From Cryptomeria japonica (lineage: Eukaryota; Streptophyta; Pinopsida; Cupressales; Cupressaceae): a stretch of 64,000 nucleotides of DNA. Both the position numbers and the translations under genes were made by a program. Of this stretch, positions 10,394 through 23,229 are shown in pieces. The first letter of the stretch is position 1; every line of letters starts with the position of its first letter. A model generated the notes under the pieces. It was not told the origin of the DNA. It did no database searches and was given only the letters and a program-made list of their open reading frames with translations. The stretch spans positions 268,200,425 to 268,264,424 of the forward strand of contig NC_081415.1 in NCBI RefSeq assembly GCF_030272615.1. Direction: 5' to 3'.

Positions 10394-13115
10394 GTGGACA
10401 TGATGTTTGATCATCAATTTTCACAAGAAGATGACATCCATTATGGAGAAAAAGAAATTGATCCAAATTCATGGACAAACAACATCGATACTCACATTTG
10501 TATACTAACAACAACATCCTACTTTGATGGAAGTAAAGAACTTTGTCTCATGTTTCTGCACCTCATAGATTGGGGACAACAAGATAGGCCACATTTAGAC
10601 CGCTTTGAAAATGACAAGGGAATAGCCAAATTCATGGGTTCTCGTGAAGGTCTACCATATGGGGATGATAAAGCAAGTTTTTCAATTGATCTTTATAAAG
10701 AAACATACTTTGGGGAAGCAAGATCATCCTTTGGTCAAGGAGACCACGAGGAAGATGAAAGTTAAAAAAATAGAAGATTCGTCCAACAAAGAATGGATGA
10801 ACAGTCAAACCATGCCACAAGATTAGATAACTTGCCAACCGATCAAGAGAGATAGTCACTACTAGTGGAAAATTCTAAATAAGTCAATATCGATGATGGT
10901 GAAAATGTGAAGAAGATTCACCTTGTAGAGTCATTAAAACATGAATAAAGAAATTTTTATTCAATTCTTTAAGGAAAGACAGGTAAACTTTTCTTGGTCA
11001 TACACTAATATTCTTAGCTTAGATCTAGAACTTGTCTTACATCATTTTCCACTACTTGAAGAAAATTCCTATAAACAAAAACTCAGAAAGATGAACCCTC
11101 ATATAGCCCTCTTGGTTAAAGTAGAATTGTAAAAATTGATGTATGTAGGCTTCATAGGACCTATAGACTATGGAAAGTGGATCTCTAATCTTGTGCCAGT
11201 GACAAAGCCCATCGAAGATACCTGCATTTGTACCGATTTCAAAGATCTAAATAAGGGTTGTCCTAAGGATGACTTTCCTTTGTTGAATATTGACATAATA
11301 GTGGATCTCATAGCTAGCCACAAAATTTTATCTTTAATGGATGGTTTGTAATGATATAATCAGATTCAGATAGCCCCTAAGGATCAACATAAGACTGCAT
11401 TCACGTATCCATGGGGGACCTATTACTAGAACACAATATCATTTGGATTAAAGAATGTCAGAACCACTTATCAAAGAGCCATGACAACTTTATTCTATGA
11501 CATGATACATGACATCATGGAAGATTATGTAGATGATTTGTTAACTAGGTCCAAAACTAGAGATAGTTACCTTGAGGTCCTCACCAAAATCTTTGATAGG
11601 ATTAAATAGTAAAAGGTTTAATTAAATCCAAAAAAGCATATATTCGGGGTCACAACAAGCAAACTCATGGGGTTCATAGTTTCTAATAGAGGTATTGGAG
11701 TGGATCTGACTAAAGTTAAATATATTGTTGAGATGCCTCCCACTACTAATTTAAACCAACTAAGAAGTTTACAAGGGAAGCTATAATCTATTAGAAGGTT
11801 CACAACATAGCTTGTAGATAAATATCAACCCCTCCAACACTTATTAAAGAAAGGAGTCACCTTTAAATGGATAGAACAGTGTCAAGAAGCTTTTCAAGCT
11901 TTACTAGATTACCCACTATCACTACTGGTACTAGTACCTCCCACACTAGGAAAGCCTTTGTTACTATACATCTCTGCAACCAATTCATCTCTTAAGTCAC
12001 TTTTGGCACAACATGATGACCAAGGGAAAGAACAAGCTATTTATTATATCAGTGGAACACTTGTGGGATATGAATTGAACTATACCCCTATACAAAGAGA
12101 ATTTCTGGTAGTGATCTTTTCATCTGGAAAGATTCAATGCTATATGCTCAATCACAAAATGAAACTTATTGCTAGCATCGATCACTTAAGTACCTCTTAA
12201 GCAAAGTTGCATTAACAAGAAGATTGCCAAAAAGTCATCAAATTTGACATTGAATATATGGACCAAAAATTCATCAAGGGACATATTATTGTAGACCAAT
12301 TGGTAGAAGCCCCTCTTCAATACAATCACCTCCTACTGACTGGCTTTCCTAATGAGCCAATATTTACTTTGGCAGCTCCTACAAAATGAAAATTGTACTC
12401 TAACGAATCCTATACTAACCATGAAGCGGGGGAAGGTGTCCTCTTTGTGACACCTCAACGTGCTTCCATTCTAAAGTCATATTGGATTAGCTTTCATTAT
12501 ATGAACAACATGGTAGAGTATGAGGCCCTATTCATAGGACTTTGCACTGTAGTGCAGTGGAAAAATACAAATTTACATGTGTATGGTGACTCACAACTCA
12601 TAATTAATCAAGTTAATGATGACTACAGCACTAAAGATGACAAGTTGATACCATATAAGTGGATGGTAGATGATTTTAAACAATATTTCAATCATATTGT
12701 CTCTAAGAAAGTTTCATGGGTATAGAACAAAGCAGACAATGCAATGGAAACTATTGGGTCACTTCTAGATATTCCAAGTAGTGTAACACATTTTGAATTC
12801 CTAGTAGAATAATTGATGGTACCAGCATATGAGATCCCTCAATCAAAATGTGTCTATATGATAGTTGGTCCTGAATCACCATGGTAAAAGAACATATATG
12901 CATATCTCCATGATCAGTACTTCTCTCCCAATCTCTCCTATAATCAACACAAGACTTCAATGAGGCGAGCATCTAGACATATCATCACTGCAGAAATATT
13001 GTACCAAAAAAGGCTAGATGGGACACTCCTTTGATATCAATAAGGAACATAGTAGTGTATATAAGATCCAATTGTTTTTCCATGATCAGTCCACCTTCTC
13101 CTTGAAAGATAATTT
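10394..13115 (+). pseudogene. T1: Tat-type pol, first part (RT, RNase H, archaeal RNase H, start of integrase)
   Basis: The segment 10394-10765 matches the linker before RT in T2. From about 10930 one frame carries RT, with KMNPHIALLVK, then the DFKDLNKG region, the active-site YVDD at 11524-11535, and the HKLIF/GF(I)VS region. A degenerate RNase H follows (about 11850-12340). A second, archaeal-type RNase H spans 12390-12780 (EYEAL, YGDSQL, ADNAM), and a second RNase H is the hallmark of the Tat lineage. Its first catalytic Asp is lost. Numerous in-frame stops occur (11130, 11349, 11352, 11430 and others). The integrase zinc-finger region is just beginning when G1 interrupts at ~13115; the rest is at 22291-23229. 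Confidence 0.75.
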
Positions 13116-13994
<879 letters not shown>

Positions 13995-14025
13995 GACATC
14001 CAAGGTTAATGAAAAAGTGAGCCTC

Positions 14026-14201
14026 TCACTTTGTTGGGGTCAGAGGGAAACCAAGGTAGTCTACCTCTACTTGAGAAATCCAAGATGAATCTTCAACTGG
14101 TCTACTCTTCCACTTCACAAGATATTCTTTGTACCGACTATTTTGGGTACTACGCCCAATCCTACTCTCCAAAATCTCATCAATATGATCCGGTTCCTTC
14201 T
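14026..14201 (-). pseudogene. G1 chromodomain (C-terminal end of integrase)
   Basis: On the minus strand, just after the N1 insertion site, the frame reads HIDEILESR, then YKEYLVKWK and a DSSWIS block, ending at a TGA at 14026-14028. The order of an ILESR strand, EYLVKWK and a conserved Trp is that of the chromodomain fused to integrase in plant chromoviruses, where it is thought to steer integration to particular chromatin. The frame differs from the integrase C-terminus (17048-17236) after conceptual removal of N1, so there is a one-base indel as well as the insertion. Confidence 0.75.
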
Positions 14202-15112
14202 ATTGGGATCCAAGAACACTGAGAGGGGGAGTGAATTAGTGTTCTGCTGGTATGAACAGTTTTTATTTTTCTATACCATACACATATAAACCGGTAAACA
14301 AGTAAAGATAGAACAAGAAGTAAATAAACCATCCACATAAATGAACACCATAACACAGAGATTTTATATGTGGAAAACCTCAAAGAGGAAAAACCATGGT
14401 GGGATTTGTGACCCACAATATTAGTTCACTGACCATATGAAAAGATATTACATATAATAGGGGCCTACACATGCAGGAAGGCACACTGCCTAGAGCATAT
14501 TGCTCATCACTAAAGAGCCTCACTAACTACAAGCTTTCTGCTAAAGTAAATTACTGAAAATGAACTCAAGAATGCATATGCTATGCCAAATAGATTTTCG
14601 ACTCTGTCTCTGCTCTGTACTAGTTCATAAACCCTGAACTACTACCAATATCTCTTCTCCTCCAAGAATGCTTTCCAAGCTATCTACATATCATTGCATG
14701 ATACAACATTCACATACAAAATGATCTTCATACATATATTTCGCATTATACAGTTTTGTTATATTCTCCTATATCCATTCATTTCATCTCTCTCATGCCT
14801 CTCAAAAATAACCTAGCAAACTGACCTATATACCTATTGCAAATAATATGCCTTATGTCAGCTTACAACACATTTACAAAAGATATTTAATGTCGGCCTT
14901 GTCAATAATTACAAAATGATTAATTAAGTAAATCCTCCTTGATGTCGGCTTCCAATGAAGTATTGATGTCGGTGACAGTGTCGATGTAGCCCTAAATGCT
15001 CCAGAGTCAGTATCTACTGGTATATGCCTCCTAGTGCCGGTATATGACTTCCAGCTGATCTTGTTGCCATCAATGAAAACCAAATGAATCCAATGAGTGT
15101 CAATTGCCAACA
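14202..15112 (-). repeat. N1 3' LTR
   Basis: Starts TGTTGGCAATTG on the minus strand at 15112, right after the polypurine tract. The other end is TA instead of the expected CA complement (a G-to-A change at 14203). Confidence 0.85.
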
Positions 15113-15126
15113 ATCTCCCCCTTTGG
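15113..15126 (-). promoter_or_regulatory. N1 polypurine tract
   Basis: The minus-strand reading is CCAAAGGGGGAGAT, directly upstream of the 3' LTR. It belongs to a 37-base block (15105-15141) identical to the block at 63829-63865 in C1. Confidence 0.85.
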
Positions 15127-15348
15127 CATTGATGGCAAAACTCGTGTGAAAAATGGATTCCCTGTCGGCATGCTCCCCCTAAGCAATACATTCCATCTGA
15201 TATCCTGATATCCTTCCCATGTGTTTTTATCTGATATTCTCTGATATTTTTCACATATATGCATACTCCCCCTTTGACATTAATGCCAAAGACCGGTGGA
15301 AGAATTGAAAGAATTCCATAACAAAAGAATAAATGAATATTGTTAGTT

Positions 15349-15960
15349 TCACTGGAGCTTAATCATCTTCAATATTTTTGGGTGTGCCTTTTGCAATAAC
15401 TGAAGATATGTATCCCATCTAGTTCTGATAGTATCAGAAATGGATGCTAATCCACTTAGTAAGTAGGCATGTGTTTCCTTCTCTTGGACATCTTTCGATG
15501 TGGGTTTAGCTATCATATCCATGCACTCTCTCTTATGAACACCCAATGAATCTAATCTAGGACTTACCAGTCCTCTTAGACTTATTTCTCTTCACATGAT
15601 TTTATCTCTCTCCTTCTCAAAAGCAAAAATTTGGTTCTCCAAGGACAAAATTTTTCCATCAACAGATGTGGTCAATGCAGTCAATCCATCAAAAGAGTTA
15701 GCAATTTTAGCTATCTTATCATATAACTCCTTTAATCTGCTATCTACATTAGCCATAAGAATTTCTATGTTACAACACACTCTGTAGATATTTGTACATT
15801 GTTTTAAACAAACCTGAATAGGAATAAGTTTGTCCTCAATTTTCTTCTTCTCCGTTTCTATAATCTGATCAAAAGCTATTCTTTTAGCTGCTGTGAATTT
15901 ATTCAAAGCCTGTCGGTCTGCAATCTGCCTTAGAGATTGAAAATTGTTAGAGATATACTC
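15349..15960 (-). pseudogene. N1 internal ORF, coiled-coil protein of unknown function
   Basis: One minus-strand frame runs from near the primer site to a stop at 15349-15351, about 200 codons, with a single TGA at 15592-15594. The product is rich in Lys, Glu, Ile and Leu with heptad-like spacing (for example LENQIFAFEKERDKI), so a coiled coil is likely. It has no zinc knuckle, protease or polymerase motif. It could be a gag-like remnant or a captured fragment; I do not recognise it. The true start is unclear because the open frame reaches into the LTR. Confidence 0.45.
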
Positions 15961-15970
15961 TGATACCAAT
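15959..15970 (-). promoter_or_regulatory. N1 primer binding site (tRNA-Met type)
   Basis: The minus strand reads ...CCCAACA, then AT, then TGGTATCAGAG, the usual initiator-methionine tRNA complement, two bases after the LTR end. Confidence 0.8.
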
Positions 15971-17053
15971 TGTTGGGATTCAAGAACACTAAGAGGGAGG
16001 GGTGAATAAGTGTTCTTCCGGTATGAACATTTTTTAATTTTGTTTACCATACATATATAAACCGGTAAACAAGTAAACATATAACAAGAAGCAAATAAAC
16101 CATCCACATAAATGAACACTATAACACATAGAGTTTATATGTGGAAAACCTTAAAGAGGAAAAACCATGGTGGGATTTGTGACCCATAGTATTAGTTCAC
16201 TGGCCATATGAAAAGATATTACATATAATAGGGGCTTTCACATGCAGGAAGGCACACTACCTAGAGCATACTGCTCATCACTAAAGAGCCTCACTAACTA
16301 CAAGCTTTCTGCTAAAGTAGATTAGTGAAAATGAACTCAAGAATGCATCTACTATGCCAAATAGAGTTTTAGTTTTGTCTCTGCTCTGTACCGGTTCATA
16401 AACCTTGAACTACTATTGGTGACTCTTCTCCTCCAAGAATACTTTCCAAGCTATCTACAATCATTGCATGATGCAACATTCGCATACAAAATGATCTTCA
16501 TACATATATTTTGCATTATACGGTTTTGCTATATTCTCCTATATCTATTCATTTCATCTCTCTCATGTCTCTCAAAAATAACCTAGCAGGATGACCTATA
16601 TACCTATTACAAATAATATGCCTTATGACAGCTTACAATACATTTACAAAAGATATTTAATGTCGGCCTTGTCAATAAACATATATTTTGCATTATACAG
16701 TTCTGCTATATTCTCCTATATCCATTCATTTCATCTCTTTCATGTCTCTCAAAAATAACCTAGCAGACTGACCTATATACCTATTACAAATAATATGCCT
16801 TATGTCAGCTTACAATACATTTATAAAATATATTTAATGTCGACCTTGTCAATAATTACAAAATGATTTATTAAGTAAATCCTCCTTGATGTCGGCTTCC
16901 AATGAAGTATTGATGTCGGTGTCGGTGTAGCCCTGAATGCTCCAAATTTGGTATCTACTGGTATATGCCTCCTAGTGCCGGTATATGACTTCCATCTGAT
17001 CTTGTTGCTATCAATGACAACAAAATGAATTCAATGAGTGTCAATTGCTAACA
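15971..17053 (-). repeat. N1 5' LTR with internal tandem duplication
   Basis: Homologous to 14202-15112 but about 170 bp longer. The extra length is a direct duplication: 16502-16678 is repeated at 16679-16855 with small differences. Confidence 0.85.
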
Positions 17054-19563
17054 CCTTCTGGGCAATTGTTTCTCCAAGTCTACAACATTGTCCTTACTGA
17101 ATTCTGGTTCATGGTACTCATGAAGATCTGCAATGTTGAATATAGGTGAAATACTTAGACTATCTGGTAGCTCCACTTCATATGCATTTCCAAAACTGAA
17201 CTTTGTCAAAATCTTACAGGGTCCAAACTTCTTCATCTACAACTTATTATAAGTTCCAACCAGGAATCTCTCTTTTCTCAGATATACCATCACTTCATCT
17301 CCAACTTCAAATTCCTTATGTCTCCTCTTCTCATCTACCTTCTACTTATATTTTTTGTTTGTGTCTTCCAAATGCTATCTAACCTGAATATGCAATGTTG
17401 CCATGTGATCTACAAAATCTTTTGCTTCTGAACTCTTCCGGTCTTCACTGCTAATGTCTCGCAATTCTCCTATTCCTTTAGGATGCACTCCGATAACAAT
17501 CTCAAAAGGTGTTTTTTCGGTACTTCTATTCACTAATTGTTATAGGCAAACTCTACTTGTGCAAGGATCAAACCCCAAATTCCGGTTTTATCTCCCACTA
17601 AACATCTCAACAAGTTTCCCAAACTTTGGTTAACTACTTTTGTCTATGCACCAGTCTGTGGATGAAAAGTAGAACTAAACTTCCAATCTATCTTCATCTT
17701 CGTCCAAAGTGTTCTCCAAAAATAGCCAACAAACTTAGTGTCTCTATATAAAACTATGCTCTTAGGTAATCCATGCAATCTCACCACTTCCTTGAAAAAT
17801 ATGCCTGTTGCATGCAATGCATCTAATATCTTCTTACATGGTATGAAATGAGCCATCTTTGAAAATCTATCCACTACCAAAAATATAGAATCATTCTCTC
17901 TTAGTGTCTTAGGCAATCCAAGTACAAAATCCATGCTTATATCCTCCCAAGGTCTTACTGGTATTGTTAAAGGTTTATACAATCCCACATTCTAACTACT
18001 ACCTTTTGCAACTTGACAAACTCTACAACTCTACACATATCTCTTAACATCCTTATGAATCTGGGGCCAAAAGTACTGCTCACTCACCAATGCAACTATT
18101 TTATCAATGCCAAAATGTCTAGCTAAACCTCCACTATGTTTCTCTTTGATTGGGTTCTCTCTCATGGAAATCTTAGGTATGCATAAATGAACTCCCTTGA
18201 ATAACATCCCATCCTCAATGAAATAATCCAACCATTTGCTCCTATCAACCATAACAGGTTCTCTACATGCTTTCCAAGGTTCTGCAAAATCTAGGTCTTC
18301 ATCATACAAGGTCTTCAAATCTTCAAAACCTAATATTGTCACTCTCATCTCTGTCAGCAAATTCCTTCTCCTACTCAATGCATCAACAACTTTGTTAGAT
18401 TTCCCACTTCTATGCTTCAACACAAAGGTGTAACTCTGCAAGAATTTTACCCATCTCATATGTCTCTGATTCAACTTACTCTGACTGTTCAAATACTGCA
18501 AAGCTTGATGATCTGTATACAACACAAACTCCTTAGGCAACAAGTAGTGTCTCCATTTCTTCAAGGCTTGAACTATGGCATAAAATTCTTGATCATACAC
18601 TGAATATCTCTTTCGAGCATCATTCAATTTCTCACTAAAATAGGCTACTGCTCTCCCATCTTGACTCAAAATTTATCCTGTTGTTGTTCCACTTTCATCA
18701 CAATCCCCTTCAAATACCTTATTAAAATCTGGTAAAGCTAACATGGGCTTCTCAATCACTTTTTGCTTCAACAATTCAAAACTTTTGTTTGCTTTGGTGG
18801 TCCACTTGAATTCCTTTCAATCTCCTCTCATGGTCTCAGTCATAGGGTTACAAAGTGAACTGAAATTTCTAATAAACTTCCGATAAAAACTAGCCAATCC
18901 ATGAAATTATCTTACCTCTCCAATGCTTTCCAGTGTAGGCCACTCAACAATGGCTTTCACTTTCTCAAGGTCCATCTTCAAACCATCCTCAAATATCACA
19001 AATCCTAAATAGACTAACTCATCCATCATGAAAGTACACTTCTTGATATTGATCAAAAACTTTTCTTCTCTCAACCTCTGCAAAACTTGTCTTAACTGCA
19101 ATAAATGCTCCTCTTTTGTTCTACTGAAAATTAGAATGTCATCCAAATACACAATAACAAACTTACCCAATAATTTCTTCAATACCTCATTCATCATCCT
19201 CATGAAAGTTCTTGGTGCATTAGTCAATCCAAAAGGCATCACCAACCATTCATATAGTCCTTCATTTGTCTTAAATGTTGTCTTCCATTCATCACCTTCT
19301 CTAATCTTGATCTGATGATATCCACTCTTCAAATATATCTTTGTAAATTATTTTGCTCCACTCAAATAGTCCATTATGTCATTCATCCTAGGCAAAGGAA
19401 ACTGGTATTTCACTATGATCTTATTTATTGCTCTTGAATCGGTACACATCCTCCATTCTCCATTCTTCTTGGGTGCTAATACGGCTGGTATTGCACAAGG
19501 GCTTAGACTCTCTTTGATCAAACCTTTCTTCAACAACTCCTGCACTTGTCCATTCAGTTCTTA
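17048..19563 (-). pseudogene. G1 pol: RT, RNase H, integrase
   Basis: One minus-strand frame, broken only by stops (19333-19347 region, 18907, 18670, 18031, 17989 and others), carries pol. RT has KNGEWRMCTDSRAIN and the active site YLDD near 19150. RNase H has YDQEFYAIVQALKKWRHYL and TDHQALQYL. The integrase zinc finger ends in CRVC. The integrase core starts PWEDISMDF. The catalytic positions of the core are damaged: the SDRD-type motif reads LYRDTKF and the expected Glu after HPQT is Lys. The C-terminus (17048-17236, another frame) has GPCKIL and the 'PIFNIADLHEY' block. Domain order and chromodomain place G1 among chromoviruses. It is not functional. Confidence 0.85.
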
Positions 19564-20470
19564 ATTCTCCGTCGGTGTCAATCGATGTGCAGCTTTGTTA
19601 GGCAAACTGGCTCTGAGAACCAAGTCCATGCAATGACTAATACTTCTAACAGGTGGCAATCCATCAGGTACATTATCTAAAATGATTTCCTCATATTCTG
19701 TCAACAAATATCTTATGTCTATCGGGTGTTCTCCTTCTGGTTCCAGTCTCTCAATCTTCTTAGGAATTAAGGTAAAGCACATATTCTCATGTCCCAGTCC
19801 ATCCATGAATTTACTTCCATCTACTAAACAGATTCTGGTATTTGTATAGACTTCACCCTTCAAAGGTTCCTCCAAAGGTAACAAGGTTTGCTTCATCCCA
19901 TTGGCCACAATAGTGTATGTATTCTTCCTCCCATCATGTATTGCCTGTCTATCAAACTGCCAAGGTATTTCCAACAAAAGATGACAAATATCCATAGGTA
20001 TAATATCACACAAAACTTCATCGTGATAATTCCCAATTTTAATTTTTACCAAACATTGTTCACTTACTAACAACTTATGTTCATCCCGAATCCATGCTAT
20101 CTGATAAGGCTTAGGGTGTTTCAATCTCTCCAATTTCAACTTATTCACCATCTCATCTAAAACAAGATTATTTGAACTACCACTATCAATAACAACTTTA
20201 CAACACTTACCGGATACCTTACATCTGTTCTTGAACAGGTTCTTCCTCTGCAAGGGTTCTTCATCTCCTCTGGTATGACACAAAGATCTCCTCATCATTA
20301 GCAGTTCTTCATCTTCTAATTTATTGTCTAATTCAGTGGGTTTTTCATCCACCACTGCTGCCCTTTCGGTAGCCTCCGTCTTCTTACATTTAAATGCACA
20401 GTGTCCTTCTCCTCCACACTTAAAGCAAGTTCCTCTAAATGTCCTCTTGTCTTGTCTTCCAAAGTTCTCG
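19561..20470 (-). pseudogene. G1 zinc knuckle and aspartic protease
   Basis: A CCHC knuckle (CFKCGGEGHCAFKC) lies at about 20440-20398 on the minus strand. It is followed in frame by a linker and a retropepsin with VIDSGSSNN at about 20195-20170, then a hydrophobic flap-like region and the RYLLTEYEEI linker to RT. A TAA at 19561-19563 separates it from RT in the same frame. The upstream gag frame changes near 20480, so one indel lies between gag core and knuckle. Confidence 0.75.
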
Positions 20471-20479
20471 TTTCGGTAA

Positions 20480-21398
20480 CCATCTGGTTCTCTCCTTCAA
20501 TAGAAATTTTTCTATCATCCTTTTGGTATGAATTGTCATCTTTTCTCACTTCTTTGTCCTTGTTATGATCTGTATTGGTTCCTTTTCATCTGATATATCC
20601 TCTTCCTCCTTGAAATCTTCCTCCGGTAAACCTTCCACCTCTATCTCTCTATCTCTACTCATGTCTTTTATTCAATTTATCTACAGCCTTTAGTGCAAAC
20701 TAGTAAGCCTCTTCAACACTCTCCAATTTGATCATACTGAGTTCATCTTGTATCGACATCTCTAATCTTTTCAAATACCTTGCAATTTGTTCAACTTCAT
20801 CATCAATATGTTCAAATCTTATGTTCAATTTGTAAAATGCTTCAGTGTACTCCTTCACACTAGATTCTTTTTGTCTCAAGTTCTGCAATTTCTAGAACAA
20901 ATCCACTTGATAATCCGTTGGGTCAAAATTTGATTTTAACTTAGCAATCATTTGATCCCATGTCTTAATCTTTTCTTTACCTCTTTTTTGTCTATCAACT
21001 TGCAAATGCTCCTACCAAAGAGATGCATGACCTTTCAACTGGGTATAGGCATATTTCACCTTCCTCTCTTATGTAGTGTTTTCAAAATCAAAATACTTCT
21101 CCATCTCTGAGATCCAATCCAACTTCCCATCATATTCCAGTGGGGTAAAATGAGGTTTAGTGTTCGCCCTACTCAAACCCCTTAAAAACCTTTCTTCATC
21201 TGGATCAACTACTGGAATGTTTACTTGTTCTGTCGAGGCTTCTTCTCCTTCATATTTGCTTACATCTTCAATATGTCAACCTCTTCTTTGGGTTGTCTCC
21301 ACAACTTCTAACTGAGTTGCTATTCCTTGCAACATCTCCATCACAATAGGGTTTGCATTCCCATGCACTCCACCATTCCTAGTTCCTCTTCGCGCCAT
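20480..21398 (-). pseudogene. G1 gag (capsid)
   Basis: The minus-strand ATG at 21396-21398 opens MARRGTRNGG. After about 90 residues comes the capsid-type domain: EKYFDFENT, KVKYAYTQLKGHASLW, then FRKLQN-type and VKEYTEAFYKL blocks around 20880-20820. Several in-frame stops interrupt it. It precedes the knuckle and protease as in a normal gag-pol. The start codon lies about 95 bp after the primer binding site. Confidence 0.7.
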
Positions 21399-21492
21399 TG
21401 GTTCATGCTAGTCCTCTGCAATTGCAGGTCAGATCTGCAATCCACCACCCTACAACAAAATTCATGACAAGCAACCTTTGGAATGAAACTTT

Positions 21493-21504
21493 GCTCTGAT
21501 ACCA
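21493..21504 (-). promoter_or_regulatory. G1 primer binding site (tRNA-Met type)
   Basis: The minus strand reads TGGTATCAGAGC directly after the end of the 5' LTR. This fixes the inner LTR boundary and the strand of G1. Confidence 0.85.
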
Positions 21505-21505
21505 C

Positions 21506-21790
21506 TTAAAGAAGTCACCGGTGAGGAGGGGCCTCAAGGAGATCAGTCCAGACCGGTCAGCAAGAGTAAACACAATGGAAACACACAGATATGATGGAGG
21601 CAATGCAGAACAGATAGTTTTATTGCATGAAATTTGATTACATCCAACTGATAACAGTTGGGTTACAACATATCGGCACACATGCCTGGTAGAATAGGTC
21701 ACAACCGGGACATTGAATCGAAAGATCTATCTTCTAGGCACAGTCTATCTATTTGATTGATTCTAATTGATTACATTCTAAAGTATGATT

Positions 21791-21826
<36 letters not shown>

Positions 21827-22290
21827 AAAGGTTCCAGTCAGCCCAATAGGGATCAAAACCCGAAGAACAAAACCTAACATGCAAAATGAACAAGGTTGGC
21901 CTCGGCCAAGAGATTCCTCCAGAAAATCCAAAGGATGAAATGTAGAAGGTTGACCACATGCCATGGAACATTGAAGACAACGCTCAAGGCTCTACAATCT
22001 TTGGAATGGGTTCTGGTAGATCACCAGAATAGGTCTCAGGCAACCAATAACAAGAAACTATCATGGAAACCGGTAGCGATATCTTGTCGGAAAGTGATCT
22101 AAATGAGATGCGGTTTGAAAGCAAGAAAGATGATCAAGTCTTCAAGTAGAATCCAACTCCATAGGATCCGATGAGCCAAAACTGGGACACATAGAAAGGA
22201 AAACTGAAACTATAAACAAAAAACAAAATAGAAAGGAAAATGTTTTTGGTTGATGCAAGATTGTTGTGAACTGGGGATGCTCCTGCATCA
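21506..22290 (-). repeat. G1 5' LTR
   Basis: Starts TGATGCAGGAG on the minus strand at 22290 and ends at about 21506 next to the primer site. It contains a (TA)20 tract at 21795-21834. Confidence 0.8.
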
Positions 22291-23229
22291 TAAATACATG
22301 GGGAGCTCATCCATGCACCTATATAGGAACTCCAACCTATCACATCACCATGGCCCTTTTCACAATGGACACTTGATCTTGTGGGGAAGATAAACCCTAC
22401 CTCTTCTAATGGGCATATGTTTATCCTAGTTGCTACAAAATACTTCACTAAGTGGGTCGAGGTGATTCCTCTGACATACACAACTAGTGGTAAAAAAATA
22501 GCAAAGTTCCTCCTCAATTACATTATTTGTTGGTACGAAATATTGATGTGCATAATCATAGACAATGGTGACCCTTTTAAAAAATTAGGAAGTGTGCAAG
22601 CCTCGTGATCAATTCCACATTCAACATCACTTTGCCACTCTTTACTATCCTCAAAGAAATGGCCAAGTAGAAGCAACAAATAAGACAATCCTGAAAAAAT
22701 TCTCAAGAAAGTTATTAATGAAGCTAGATGAGATTGACACCTACAATTGAATCCCGCTCTTTAGGCCTATAAAACATGTGTTCATACAGCCACAGGTGCT
22801 ACCCCATACTCCTTGGTCTTCAGGTCAAAATTTATTTTGCCTATTAATGTAGAGTTACCATACCTTTGTGTCTCCCTACGACATATCATTTCATAAGAAG
22901 ACTATAGAGTGGCCAGAGTAAAAGATCTAGAAATGCTCAACAAGAAGAGGTAGAGTGCACTAAATCATCTAAGGGGGTATCAAAATAGACTTAGAAGGAG
23001 CTACAATAAGAGGGTTATAGTAATATTACTTGAGGTAGGAGACCTAGTTTTAAAAGAAAATCAGAGAAATTTGGTAGGCAAAGAGCAACCAGGTAAGTTT
23101 GAACCAAACTAGTTAGATCCTTATGTGCTCATATGAGTCCTTGGCAATGAAGCATATAACCTAGAAATAATGGAAGGTGATCCATTGTCCGAACCAATCA
23201 ATAACATAGACTTAAAGAAATATTACGCA
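22291..23229 (+). pseudogene. T1: integrase, second part
   Basis: The sequence resumes where 13115 broke off: WPFSQWTLDLVGK (first catalytic Asp), then TKYFTKWVEVIPL and an IDNGD block (second Asp). After a frameshift near 22590 come YYPQRNGQVEATNKT (catalytic Glu) and a C-terminus ending at a KKYYA-like block, as in T2 (RRYYA). Multiple stops and frameshifts follow 22590. The short gap between the two halves of T1 integrase suggests that some host bases near the G1 insertion were lost or are hidden in unclear LTR borders. Confidence 0.7.

Larger units (their letters stand above)
14197..17058 (-). mobile_element. N1: non-autonomous LTR retrotransposon with target duplication CCTTC
   Basis: LTRs at 14202-15112 (3') and 15971-17053 (5') flank only 858 bp of internal DNA on the minus strand. 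The target duplication CCTTC is perfect at 14197-14201 and 17054-17058. The primer site (TGGTATCAGAG, complement at 15959-15969) and polypurine tract (complement of 15113-15125) are in place. There is no protease, RT, RNase H or integrase, so N1 must be moved in trans. The LTR pair differs at roughly 8-9% of sites in the part compared. Its size and lack of pol fit a small LARD or large TRIM-like element. Confidence 0.9.
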
